A stretch of DNA of 64,000 bases from Lentzea alba. Lineage in GTDB: Bacteria > Actinomycetota > Actinomycetes > Mycobacteriales > Pseudonocardiaceae. The DNA lies in NCBI RefSeq assembly GCF_011067745.1, contig NZ_JAAMPJ010000007.1:62001-126000 (forward strand). The letters run 5' to 3'. Of this stretch, positions 25,401 to 34,285 are shown piece by piece (position 1 is the first letter of the stretch; every line of letters begins with the position of its first letter). The notes beneath the pieces were generated by a model. The model was not told the origin of the DNA. It did no database searches and worked only from the letters and a program-made list of their open reading frames with translations. The translations under genes and the position numbers were made by a program.

Positions 25401-28400
25401 AGCGTCCGTTCGACTCCTGGTGCGGTCTCCTTGGTCATCCGGTCGAGCAGGTCGAACTGCCGCGTGCGCACGACCCCGCCCGGCGCGGTGAGCTGCACCG
25501 GGTTTCCAGCGACGTCGAAAGCCGCGGTCCACGTGCGGTCGGCAGCGGCGGAATGTGCGGTGGTCGCGGGCTCGATCACCGATTCGGGCAGGGACCAGGC
25601 GTTGTACGTGGTGTGGAAGGAGTTGCCGCGCCCGTCGGTGTAGCGAGTGCGGTTGCCCTTCGCGTCGTAGCCGTAGGACGTGGTGATCGACTCCGTGGCC
25701 GAGACCGGTTCGGTTTGGGTGGTCAGGCGGTTGAGGGCGTCGTACTGGTAGCGGACGGTCCGGTTCAGCGGGTCGGTCGCGGTGAGCACGTTGCCCGCGG
25801 CGTCGTAGGTGTATCCGGTGCGGCGCAGGATGTTGTTCTGCCCGTCGAGGTCGAACGCACCGGTGGCCCGGCCGGCCGCGTCGAAGCGCACGAAGTCGGT
25901 GCGGCCCAGCGGATCCCGCTGCCACACCGCCCTGCCGAGTCCGTCGTGACCGAGCTGCGTGACCGCGTTGCTCGGATCGGTCACGGAGGTCCGCTGGGAC
26001 AGGGCGTCGTAGCCGAACTTCTGCACCTCACCAGAAGGTGACGTGGTCTTGATCAGGTCGCCGCCGTCGGTGTACTCGAACGACGTGGTGTGGGCAGCCG
26101 CAGTCGGCTTGCGTTCCACGACCGTGGCGGTCGCGACGCGGCCGAGCGCGTCGTAGGTCATCTCGCGCCGGGCGCCGGTCGGGTCGGTGACCGAGAGCGG
26201 TTCGTCGTTGTGGGTGTAGGTGTAGCTCCAGCTGCCACCCACCTGGGTTCCGTTGTCCGCCTTGGGGTCCTGCCGCTGGACGAGCCGGCCCATCTGGTCG
26301 TACCGCAACCTCGCGACCGCGCCGCGGGGGTTCGTCACCTCGACGGCGTTGCCGACGGCGTCGTACTTGGTCGAGACGACGCCCTTGATCGGAGCAGTCG
26401 CGCCGGGTGGCAGGTAGTCCGGCGTTTCGACGCGGACCGGACGGCTGACCTTGTCGTACGCGACGCGGCTGACGTGGCCGTTCTCGTCCTTGTTCGCGAC
26501 CGCGTCACCGAAGGTGTTGTAACCGGTCAAAGCCTGTGGACGCGTTGTCGCCGGCGTGCCACCGCTTTCCGTCTGCACCGCGGGAAGCGTGACGGCGACC
26601 TGCCGTTCGGCCTCGTCGTAGCGGTACTCGGTGGTGAACGCGGCCGGGTCGGCGCCGGGGGCGTTGCCGCGCGGGTCGGTCTCGGCGACGAGCAGACCGC
26701 GCTTGTCGTAGCGGCGGGTCGTGGTCAGCGGAGCCGTGCCGAACTGGATCTTCTCGCTGATCTCGTTGCTGGCGTTGTCGTACACGTAGTCGACCACGGA
26801 ACCCGCGGTGGTCTGCATCCCCGGCGTGTTGGACCCGTTGCCGGACTGGGCGATCTGGGTGACGTTGCCGTTCTCGTCGTAGCGGTACGCCGTGCGCCGC
26901 GCCAACCCGTTCGGGTCGGCCAGGATCTCGGACGTCCGGCCGGCGGCGTCGACGGTGAACTGCGTGACCGTGCCGTTGGGACCGATCTGCCGGACGAGGT
27001 TTCCGGCGCCGTCGTAGGAGTTCTGCTCGAGTGTCACCCGGCGCGGAGCCGCACCGGGAACCGGGATCTCCGCCTGGACCCGGAAGACCAGGCCGTTGGG
27101 CGTGTACTCGTAGAGCGTCTTGCGCCCCATCGCGTCGACCTGCCGGACCAGCCTGCCGCCGAGGTCGTACGTGTTGGCCTCGACCACGAGCAGGCTGCCG
27201 GGATCGGCTGGGCCGGCACCGCCTTCACCGCCGGTGACCGCTTTGCCGTGCCAGCCGCGGATCCGGACCTCGGCGACCCGGTTGCGCGCGGTGTAGGCGT
27301 ACTCGGTGCGCGTGCCGACCGCGTCGACTTCCCAGGTGCGGTTGCCGAAGACGTCGTATCCGTAGGTCGTCTTCGCGCCCTCGGCGTTCGTGACCGAGTT
27401 CTCCCTGCCCCACTCGTCGTGGGTGTACGCGGTGGTGCGTGTCCCGTCACTACCTGTGGTGTCGCTGACCTCGACCTTTTCCGGCTGCCCGTCGATGTTG
27501 TACGTCGTGCGGGTGACCGGGGTGTGCTTGGTGCCGGTCACCGCGTTGGTGAGCGGTGGTTCCGCGATCTCGACGATCCGGTTGAGCTCGTCGTGGACGA
27601 ACTTCGTCTCCAGGCCCTGCGGGTGGGCGTCGGAGAACTCGACCTCGGCGACCTGCCTGCCCAGCAGGTCGTAGCGGTACTTCGTGACCACGCCCTCGGC
27701 CTCGGCGGCGGTACGCCCCGGTTCGGTGATGGAAGCGAGGTCGCCGTTGCCGAAGTACCGGTACGTCGTCTGCGCTCCACGCGCGTCCTTCGTCCACTTC
27801 AGCAATCCGGCGGGCTCGTTGCCACCGCCTTCCGCGGCGGTGCTGCCGTCGGTGTAGCCGTGCGTGACGGACGCGCCGCCCGGCATCGTCTCCTTCACCA
27901 GCTCGCCGCGCGCGTTGTACTCGGAGGTGGTCAGGTAGCGGTTGTCCGCGGGTCCGGACGAGCGCCCGTCGCGTGCGGTGAGCTGCTTGTCGATCCGCGG
28001 GTCGGTGTCGTTGACCTTGCCCGGATCCGGCTTGTGGTAGGTGAAGTGCTCGGTGTCGCAGACCGCGGGATCGCGGCAGGTCTTGCGGGACAGGACGTTG
28101 CCGCGCTCGTCGTTGCGCAGTTCGACGCGATGGCCGTTCTCGTCGACGATCGTCTGCTGGAAGCCGGAGGCGTCGTAGTCGTAGGTCCGCACGCCGAGTC
28201 CCTGGACCGGTGCGCCCTGCCAGTCCGGGTCGTTCGCTCCGCTGCCGCCGCAGTAGTTCGGCACACCGTCTGGATCCGTCGCAGGTTGCGAGGTGCACGG
28301 CGGCGCCGACGACGGCGGGGTGGGCACGATCTCCGGGTCCGGCCGGTCCTCCAGCCGGACGCCGGTGCCCAGCGGCGCGACGAACCGGATGACCCGGCCG

Positions 28401-31400
28401 CGCATTCCGTCGTAGTCGTAGAACCGCGAACGGTCACCGGGATCGGTCACCTCGATGGTGCGCACCAGGTTGCGCACCGTGCGGCCGGCCGCGTCCTTCT
28501 TCTCCGTGCCGCTCACGTGCGGCACGCTCAGCTTCCAGAGCCCGCCGTTGTCATCGGTGTACTCGCGGACGCGGTCGTTGACCGTGTCGTACATCAGCTT
28601 GGCCGCCGTCCGTCCACTCGGGACGGTGATCTTCGTGAGCTGGTCGGCGGCCGCTTTCGCCTTGAAGTGCGCACGTGCGGCTTCGTCCCCGAGCGGATGC
28701 TGGTAGATCGCGACCTCGTCGATGTCGCCGGCGAAGTGCTTCGTGCGCGCACCCGGCCACCACCCCGCCGGTTCCCACGCCGCCGGGCCGACTGCGTGCG
28801 CCGCCCCGATCTGACCGGAGTTGAACGCGCTGTTGTTGATCTCACCTTCGGTCGTGCCGACCTTGGCACCGTCCAGGTAAAGCGTTTGCACCGCAAGGGA
28901 ACCGGACAACACGACGTGGTGCCACCGGCCGTCGTTCACCTTCCCCGGCGTGGTGATCGGCGCGACCCGGCCGTGCCAGAACTGGCCGCGCAGCTTGCCG
29001 TCCCGGTCGACGTACAGCGCGGGCACCGCACCGGTCTGGGCACGGTCGTACGGCGAGGTCTGGAAGCCCAGCAGCGGGCCACCGGACGTGGTCCTGAACC
29101 ACAGTTCGACCGCGAGATCGCGGCTCTTCTTGATGGTGCCCTCCGGCAGCGTCACGTACGAGTTGCTGCCGTTGAACGTGGCCGCGGTGTCCGGGCTGCC
29201 CTCCAGCGGACCCGCCGTGCCGAGGGCGACGTCGCGATGCGTGCCCCAGTCCTTGGCCAGGTTCGTCTCGACCTGGCTGACCGCGCTCGGTGATCCGGCG
29301 GGCTCGCCGAGGCGCCAGTACGAGTCGGGGACGGAGTCGAGCACGGCCGTCCGGTAGTGCGAACCGGCCTCGTACTCGTACCTCGTGCAACCGTTCTTCG
29401 GATCGCAGACGGACGTGAGGCGGTGGCCCGCGTAGGCGTAGGTCCACTTGATCGGCGTGCCACCCACGACCGGTGCGTCGGTGCGAACCTCGGTGACGTG
29501 GTCGCCTGTCCAGGTGAAGTGCAACGCCCGGTTGGCACTGGTCCGGCTGATCGCGCGCTTGATCCGGCTGTTCTCGCCGTAGTCGAGCTCCAGCAGCCGG
29601 CCCGCGTTGTCCGCGATGGTGATCAGCCTGCCGTCGAACTCCCGGAACGTGTAGACGGTGTTGGTCTTGTCCACCAGCACGTAGTTGCGCGCCGGTGTGC
29701 TCGTGTCCTGGTAGAAGGTGGCGGCACGACCCGGCGGCGGCTCGAAGGTGCCGTTCGCGTTGCGGCCGAACCTGACCTGCTGGCCGTCCGGGTAGGTGAC
29801 GAGCATGTTGCCCGACCCGTTCTGGTCCGGCACCACCCGCATGTCGTAGCGCGTCGACCAGCCGGACCCGAACAGCGTGTCCGTGCGGGGATCGAGGCTG
29901 TTGTAGGTCCGCGCGAGGGTCAGCTCAGGACCGGTGACGCCGACCGAGGCATCGACCGCGCCGGTGACGTAGTTGCCGGTCTGCGGGTCGAAGTCCAGGT
30001 CGCCGGCGCTGGACGGGGCACCGCCCAGGTGGGACGTGATGTCCGGCTGCGGCACGGCGGTGAGCAGCGCGCTCAGCGGGATCGCCTCGCTGCGGGTGTT
30101 GCTCGCGTCGATGGCCCACGCCCGCCAGTGGTAGGTGTCGCTCCACCGCAACCGGTCCTTGGGCACGGTGTAGGTCTTGCTCGCCACTCTGGGTTCGAGC
30201 CTGCAGGTGGCCATGTCGGGCGTGCCCTCGATGGTGCTGTTGCAGATCTCGAACTCGTAGCGGACACCGGTCCCGCTCGGCGCGTCGACGTCGACCGCGT
30301 CGGCCCACAGCTGCGGGGTCAGGGTGGGCGAGGTGTGCCCGGACGGCGGGTACTGCGCCTTGACCACCGGTGGCAGCTCGAACATCGTGATCGTGATGCG
30401 CGCCGGTTTGATCTGCAGGTCGGTGAAGTAGACGTCCTTGTGCATCATGGAGAAGTCGAGGACGTAGTCGCCGGGGTTCGCGAACCGGAAGACCGTGGCA
30501 TCGAGGGTGACGGTCTTGCCCGGCAGGACGTCGTGCGGCAGCAGGGCGGAGATGGGAGACGCGACGGCCTTGCCCTGCGTGGTGAACGCGCGATATGCGA
30601 GCTTGTAGTCGTTCTTGGTCCAGATCTGGGAACCGCGGTTGGTGACCTCGATGCGGATCTTGCCGTCCTGCTGGCGGTGCACCGGCGGCTCGGGCACACC
30701 GCGCACGATCCGGTACGAGGCGTCGTACGGCGAATGCGTGACGAACAGCCGCGGCGGGTTCGCCGTTCCCTTGCCCGCGAACATCTTGCGGCCGGTGACC
30801 GCCTTCACCGCCACCCCGTGGTTGGCCGCACCACGCGCCCAGCCCTGGACGAGGTTCCGGCCCGCCTCACCGAGATCGACCGAGTCGGCGGCGAGCGGGC
30901 ACGCCGACTGCGACTGTCCTAAAGCGACGTAGCCGTGCGCGAACGACGCCGTCGCGATCGACCCGCCCGTGGCGGCATGGCCGGTCCCGGTCTCGGACCA
31001 CGCCTCGGTGACCGGGTGCACCGTCACCGCTTCTGGGCGGCAGGACGGGGCGCCGTAGCTCGTCAGGTACAGCTGCGAGTTGAAAACCCGGTGGTTCGTC
31101 AGCAACTTGGTGTCGAACTTCAGGTACATCACGTTGCCGTCGCCGATCGGCAGCTCCGGGCCGCTGTTCCGGGTGCCGCCCGAGGTGGCCATCGCCTCGT
31201 TCGCGACGAGCGTCAGCACCGACGGGTCGACCTGCACCGGGTAGACCCGAGCCGGGTCGCGCAGCCACGCCGAATCGGCCGACACCCGCAGGGCCTGCCC
31301 GCCGTCGTGGCTGATCAGTTCGTACCGCACCCCGTTCGACACGGCGGGAACCGCGGCGCTGTCGGTCAGGTAGCCGGCAGGGATCTGCGCACGCTCGCGG

Positions 31401-32209
31401 CCCGAGGTGTCGGTGAGCACCACTCGGCCGTCGACGAGCCGAGCACTGAGTCCGTCGAGGCGCAGGGGAAACACCCAGCTGTGCGCGGTATCGCGGTGCG
31501 CGAGAACGAGGTTCTCCTTGACACCGCCGGGGAGCACGTCGATCCGCAGATCGGTCCCCGCGGTCACCCCCGGATAGGTGATCGCGCTGCCGCCGACCTG
31601 CGCGGCCGACGCCGAGGCGCTCGCCATCCCGTACGACAGCTCGGCGCCGTCCGACCATCTCATGTGGACGAACGGAGCGGTGGAAGACCTCGGCCCGAAC
31701 CGGATCCCGATCTCGTCGGCGGTGTTGCGCCAGCCGTCGCCGTCCTTGGTCAACGTGGTGTCGATCGGCTGCCAGGACCCGTCCGGCGCCCGGAAGTTCA
31801 TCGGCCCCTGGCTGAACTCGGTCGTCCGCGTGCCGTCGGCGTTGGTGAACGTGCGCGTGTCCGCGCTGCGCCGCCTGACGTCCTCCTTGCTGCTCGCGGG
31901 ATCGAACCCGCGGAAGGCGGACGGCGGCTCGGACTCCGTGACCGGGTTGGCCGGCACCTTCGCCTCGGCGAACGCCGGTTGTGGATGCTTCGCCGACTCC
32001 GCGAGCGGCATCGCCCGGTTCGCGTTCTCCGCGGCGATCTCACCGGCCTGCCCCTCGGCGCTGCCCCAGACCTGGTCCGGAGTCCGCGGCGCCTCGGCCG
32101 GCCCCGGCCACGACCCACTTGCCGTGACGAGCCCCAGCACGAGCGAGATGACCGTGGCGAGCGCGATCACGACACGAGCTCGCCTTGAGCGCGAAGGCGC
32201 AGGAATCAT
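22481..32209 (-). CDS. Giant RHS/YD-repeat polymorphic toxin with Hint and HNH-like nuclease tip
   Basis: A 3,242-aa secreted protein. A signal peptide (ARVVIALATVISLVLGLVTA) opens it. A DNRLRE-like cell-surface domain spans about 330-490, and a LamG/concanavalin-like domain about 960-1170. Many YD repeats (GxxxRYxYDxxG type) follow. The RHS core motif is at about 2590-2660 (FDPFGK, then GARWYQPSTGAFTSRD, ending DPDGHWP), followed by a Gly/Arg/Ser-rich linker and an Ala-rich helix. A Hint autoprocessing domain spans about 2960-3104 (SFTPETQVRMADGTSKPI, ending VLTHN). The last 135 residues are the toxin: WVWEH, GVMRLVP, H in KEQHTPG and HPDKGARGGFAEW resemble the HNH/Endo VII group (WHH/GH-E-like). 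The ATG at 32209 has GGGGGAG upstream. The tip would be released into a target cell to cut nucleic acid. Confidence 0.9.
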   Translation of the reverse strand: MIPAPSRSRRARVVIALATVISLVLGLVTASGSWPGPAEAPRTPDQVWGSAEGQAGEIAAENANRAMPLAESAKHPQPAFAEAKVPANPVTESEPPSAFRGFDPASSKEDVRRRSADTRTFTNADGTRTTEFSQGPMNFRAPDGSWQPIDTTLTKDGDGWRNTADEIGIRFGPRSSTAPFVHMRWSDGAELSYGMASASASAAQVGGSAITYPGVTAGTDLRIDVLPGGVKENLVLAHRDTAHSWVFPLRLDGLSARLVDGRVVLTDTSGRERAQIPAGYLTDSAAVPAVSNGVRYELISHDGGQALRVSADSAWLRDPARVYPVQVDPSVLTLVANEAMATSGGTRNSGPELPIGDGNVMYLKFDTKLLTNHRVFNSQLYLTSYGAPSCRPEAVTVHPVTEAWSETGTGHAATGGSIATASFAHGYVALGQSQSACPLAADSVDLGEAGRNLVQGWARGAANHGVAVKAVTGRKMFAGKGTANPPRLFVTHSPYDASYRIVRGVPEPPVHRQQDGKIRIEVTNRGSQIWTKNDYKLAYRAFTTQGKAVASPISALLPHDVLPGKTVTLDATVFRFANPGDYVLDFSMMHKDVYFTDLQIKPARITITMFELPPVVKAQYPPSGHTSPTLTPQLWADAVDVDAPSGTGVRYEFEICNSTIEGTPDMATCRLEPRVASKTYTVPKDRLRWSDTYHWRAWAIDASNTRSEAIPLSALLTAVPQPDITSHLGGAPSSAGDLDFDPQTGNYVTGAVDASVGVTGPELTLARTYNSLDPRTDTLFGSGWSTRYDMRVVPDQNGSGNMLVTYPDGQQVRFGRNANGTFEPPPGRAATFYQDTSTPARNYVLVDKTNTVYTFREFDGRLITIADNAGRLLELDYGENSRIKRAISRTSANRALHFTWTGDHVTEVRTDAPVVGGTPIKWTYAYAGHRLTSVCDPKNGCTRYEYEAGSHYRTAVLDSVPDSYWRLGEPAGSPSAVSQVETNLAKDWGTHRDVALGTAGPLEGSPDTAATFNGSNSYVTLPEGTIKKSRDLAVELWFRTTSGGPLLGFQTSPYDRAQTGAVPALYVDRDGKLRGQFWHGRVAPITTPGKVNDGRWHHVVLSGSLAVQTLYLDGAKVGTTEGEINNSAFNSGQIGAAHAVGPAAWEPAGWWPGARTKHFAGDIDEVAIYQHPLGDEAARAHFKAKAAADQLTKITVPSGRTAAKLMYDTVNDRVREYTDDNGGLWKLSVPHVSGTEKKDAAGRTVRNLVRTIEVTDPGDRSRFYDYDGMRGRVIRFVAPLGTGVRLEDRPDPEIVPTPPSSAPPCTSQPATDPDGVPNYCGGSGANDPDWQGAPVQGLGVRTYDYDASGFQQTIVDENGHRVELRNDERGNVLSRKTCRDPAVCDTEHFTYHKPDPGKVNDTDPRIDKQLTARDGRSSGPADNRYLTTSEYNARGELVKETMPGGASVTHGYTDGSTAAEGGGNEPAGLLKWTKDARGAQTTYRYFGNGDLASITEPGRTAAEAEGVVTKYRYDLLGRQVAEVEFSDAHPQGLETKFVHDELNRIVEIAEPPLTNAVTGTKHTPVTRTTYNIDGQPEKVEVSDTTGSDGTRTTAYTHDEWGRENSVTNAEGAKTTYGYDVFGNRTWEVDAVGTRTEYAYTARNRVAEVRIRGWHGKAVTGGEGGAGPADPGSLLVVEANTYDLGGRLVRQVDAMGRKTLYEYTPNGLVFRVQAEIPVPGAAPRRVTLEQNSYDGAGNLVRQIGPNGTVTQFTVDAAGRTSEILADPNGLARRTAYRYDENGNVTQIAQSGNGSNTPGMQTTAGSVVDYVYDNASNEISEKIQFGTAPLTTTRRYDKRGLLVAETDPRGNAPGADPAAFTTEYRYDEAERQVAVTLPAVQTESGGTPATTRPQALTGYNTFGDAVANKDENGHVSRVAYDKVSRPVRVETPDYLPPGATAPIKGVVSTKYDAVGNAVEVTNPRGAVARLRYDQMGRLVQRQDPKADNGTQVGGSWSYTYTHNDEPLSVTDPTGARREMTYDALGRVATATVVERKPTAAAHTTSFEYTDGGDLIKTTSPSGEVQKFGYDALSQRTSVTDPSNAVTQLGHDGLGRAVWQRDPLGRTDFVRFDAAGRATGAFDLDGQNNILRRTGYTYDAAGNVLTATDPLNRTVRYQYDALNRLTTQTEPVSATESITTSYGYDAKGNRTRYTDGRGNSFHTTYNAWSLPESVIEPATTAHSAAADRTWTAAFDVAGNPVQLTAPGGVVRTRQFDLLDRMTKETAPGVERTLGYDELGRVLEIGAPRGRNAYEYNDRGALLSAGGLSGNSSYAYDSDGRLTSRTDASGTSTFTYSMGRLSTAVDGLTGVGIAYDYNAASQVSSLRYGTTRTRTYDYDALGRERSDVVSQAGATISSIAYAYDDNDQLIRKTTGTGDNTYTYDHANRLTSWSVGGTTTEYGWDASGNRIRNGTKTASYDERNRLLADGDYTYEHTPGGALASRTSSGLEEKFSFDSFDRLIQAGPTTYAYDGSDRLVSRGSATFSYAGADIDPVTDGTSTYGRDAAGGLLSIAAGTDKRLTVSDAHGDVVGSMNPSGTGLADSTTFDPFGKVAAGTKRQVGFQGDWTDPDTGQVNMGARWYQPSTGAFTSRDTVSAASGSSVLFNRYTYGAGRPLDMIDPDGHWPDWKKIGSVVGSVAKEVSGYNDVKNFIKNPSLVNGLWVLSNVVPVGKVFKAGKLAYKGVKALRKHGDSAISAGRKGRTGGKVSSRAGRHSDDGGSHRRYRNGSGGRKYGDDGASRGRRGDGGSWSRRGDSGRGDWSWGPSAAEIAAKQAAERAAAAARAAAARRAKMLAITNKAKAAIAYAAKHNPLPVEKAILKAKVAAKDVISSSASLPASKVGDVVENVQDGSKVWAAVRATIIKPGTTVVQAVAEQAVTDYANSHVPGLGDTLAVASALRGNSAAASAGIRGRAKAGGSCPRDSNSFTPETQVRMADGTSKPIASVKRGEKVLATDPTTGRTEARAVTATIVGSGVKQLVEVSVDTDRDGRGDSDLTATDGHPFWVASLGEWREAEDLRPGHLLRTAAGTYVQVTAVEQRTARQRVHNLTVDGLHTYFVLAGQAAVLTHNDDAEPFGGTCQPRFYTVAFEVELAKDDWVNSRSVHFNRANAALADALADPEFAEFMEGQSSGVTDRVARTGGRKNPKGWVWEHASSSTAQGRKGVMRLVPKEQHTPGSRWWRILHPDKGARGGFAEWGNPKIHSRGR

Positions 32210-32380
32210 TGTCCGTCTCCCCCAACAAGGACAACAGCGGTGACCGGAAACCGCGAATTCCGGAGCACCGTTCCACGGCGAATTGGTGTTCGGCAACGGC
32301 CGCGACGAACATCTGGTGACGCTTCATCGGCACGTCTAGCCTCGTCTGCGGTCTGCAGCATTTGGACGAGGGGGAATTCC

Positions 32381-34285
32381 ATGCGGATGCGTGGCACTGT
32401 TCTGGCCACATCCAGAATCTTTTTCACGGCGGTGATCGCCGCCTCCGCGGTCTCGGTCGCTCCCGCCGCGGCGGCACCGGTGTTCACCTGCAACTCCGCC
32501 GTCAACGTGTTCAGCGTCCGCCCCGACGGCGGCCTGTACGCCTACCCGCACGAGGCGCCCGAGACCGGGAAGGTCGAATGGGGGCCGGTCAAGCACATCG
32601 GCAGTGGCTGGGACGACGCGCGCACCCTCGCCGCGCCCAATGGCGTGTTCTACCGAATGCACCCGACGGGCAACCTCTACCGGTACCGGTGGAACGGCAC
32701 CGGGTGGGACACCTGGAACGGCCGTCAATTCCGGGACGTCGGCGGCGGCTGGGCGCGGTACACCCAGGCGGAATACCGCAACGAGGTCACCGTCGACGAG
32801 AAGGGCAGGCTCTACCAGATCGACGCGGAAGGCCGGTTGCGCGTTTTCACGTGGTCCGGCAACGACGCCACGGGCAACTTCCTGCCCGGTGGCAAGACGC
32901 TCGACGCGGGGTGGAGCCAGTACAACCTCATCGTGGCGGCCGGCGACGGTGTGCTGTTCGCCCGCAAGACCAACGGCGATCTGCACCGCTTCCGCTGGGA
33001 CGAGGCCTCCGACCGGTTCACCCAGTACGGGTTGAAGGTCGGCACCGAATGGGACGTCTTCACCCGCGTCTTCTCGGCGGGCGGAGACGTCCTCTACGGC
33101 ACGCGCACCAATGGCCACCTGGACTGGTACCGGTACCACGAGCACACCAACGCCTGGGCGGCTCCCGTCCACATCGGCAACGGCTGGGAGGACGAGATCG
33201 ACGTGGTCGCCGATCCCAACGGGTGCCGCATCACCGGCTTCCCCCGCCCGACAAGGCCAGTTGTGCCGCAACGAACCGACGCGCCGAACACCGCCGTGCA
33301 GGGAACCGACGGCCTGGTCACGTTCTTCTACGTCAACTCCGCAAGCGGGCTGACCGCGGCCAAGCAGCGCAACCCAGGTGACTACGAGGTCCTCGAGTAC
33401 CAGGTCATCGCGGACCACCACAGCTTCACCGGGCAGCCGGGAGCGGGTGTCCGTGCTGACGGCCGGCTCGACGTCCTCGCCAACAGCCACGCCGACGCCG
33501 ACTACCGCGGCAGGCTGCAGCCGACCGCGAACGGCCCGTGGGGCTCGATCTCCGCCATCACCGTCCACAAAGGATGGATGGTCAGCGACCCGGTGGTCGT
33601 CGCTGAGCCCAGCAAGGCACTCGCGATGTTCGCCGTCGACGCGAACGGCGCTCTGTGGCACCGTTCCCAGGCCACGCCGGCCACCAGCGACTACACCGCC
33701 TGGCGGCCGATCTCCGGGAACGTGGGGCTGTCACCGGACTTCACCGTCGTCCGCAACGGGACCGCCTTCGACGTCGTCGCGCGGGCGACCGACGGTTCGG
33801 TCAAGACCGCCACCTTCTCGTCCGGCTCGCTCAGCGCGTGGCGGACGGTCGGGTCCGGCACCACCGAGCGGCCCGCCGCGGTCGCGCACGTGAACGGTGA
33901 CCTCCAGGTCTTCGTCAGGACCACCAGCGGCGCGATCGCCACCCAGCGCGAGTCGAACAACGCGTTCTCCCAGGTGTGGGAACCGATCGGGAGCCTGACC
34001 GCCGTCGGCTCGCCCGCGGCGGTGCTGCGCACGTCCGGCCTGATCGACTTGGCCGCCCGCGGCACGGACAACCTGGTCCACCAGACCAGTCAGGTCGCGC
34101 CCGCAGGCGGTTTCGCCGAGTGGCGGGTGCGGTACGCCGTCGAGGCGACCACCTCACCGACGTCGCTCCTGCTCGCCAACGGGAGCCCGATCTTCACCTG
34201 GCGCGCTCCCGACGGCTCGATCCAGACCGTCTTCGACCCGAACGGCGGCGTCACCGGTCAGACCGCGCGTCAGCAGACCGGATGA
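32381..34285 (+). CDS. Secreted beta-propeller lectin (tachylectin/PLL-like)
   Basis: A 634-aa exported protein with a signal peptide (residues 1-32, ending VAPAAAAPVF). Five or so repeats of about 48 residues follow, each with a Gly-Trp turn: HIGSGWDDAR, DVGGGWARYT, TLDAGWSQYN, VGTEWDVFTR and HIGNGWEDEI. They alternate with RYRW or YRYH strands, as in tachylectin-2 propellers. The second half (about 300-634) has another propeller-like series (GALWHRSQ, GSVKTATF, GAIATQRE, NLVHQTSQ). The role is probably binding carbohydrate on surfaces. It is divergent from the RHS toxin with 171 bp between, so the two may share regulation. The ATG at 32381 has GAGGGGG six bases upstream. Confidence 0.8.
   Translation: MRMRGTVLATSRIFFTAVIAASAVSVAPAAAAPVFTCNSAVNVFSVRPDGGLYAYPHEAPETGKVEWGPVKHIGSGWDDARTLAAPNGVFYRMHPTGNLYRYRWNGTGWDTWNGRQFRDVGGGWARYTQAEYRNEVTVDEKGRLYQIDAEGRLRVFTWSGNDATGNFLPGGKTLDAGWSQYNLIVAAGDGVLFARKTNGDLHRFRWDEASDRFTQYGLKVGTEWDVFTRVFSAGGDVLYGTRTNGHLDWYRYHEHTNAWAAPVHIGNGWEDEIDVVADPNGCRITGFPRPTRPVVPQRTDAPNTAVQGTDGLVTFFYVNSASGLTAAKQRNPGDYEVLEYQVIADHHSFTGQPGAGVRADGRLDVLANSHADADYRGRLQPTANGPWGSISAITVHKGWMVSDPVVVAEPSKALAMFAVDANGALWHRSQATPATSDYTAWRPISGNVGLSPDFTVVRNGTAFDVVARATDGSVKTATFSSGSLSAWRTVGSGTTERPAAVAHVNGDLQVFVRTTSGAIATQRESNNAFSQVWEPIGSLTAVGSPAAVLRTSGLIDLAARGTDNLVHQTSQVAPAGGFAEWRVRYAVEATTSPTSLLLANGSPIFTWRAPDGSIQTVFDPNGGVTGQTARQQTG

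Noticed and set aside
24300..28500. Regularly spaced short repeats that could suggest a CRISPR array
   Set aside because: They are the coding repeats of the RHS/YD protein; spacing is irregular and the repeats keep the reading frame.
26090..29293. A 1,067-codon open frame on the plus strand
   Set aside because: It is the antisense shadow of the RHS gene. Its composition is low-complexity Val/Arg/Asp/Gly and no domain is recognisable; long antisense frames are expected at this GC content.
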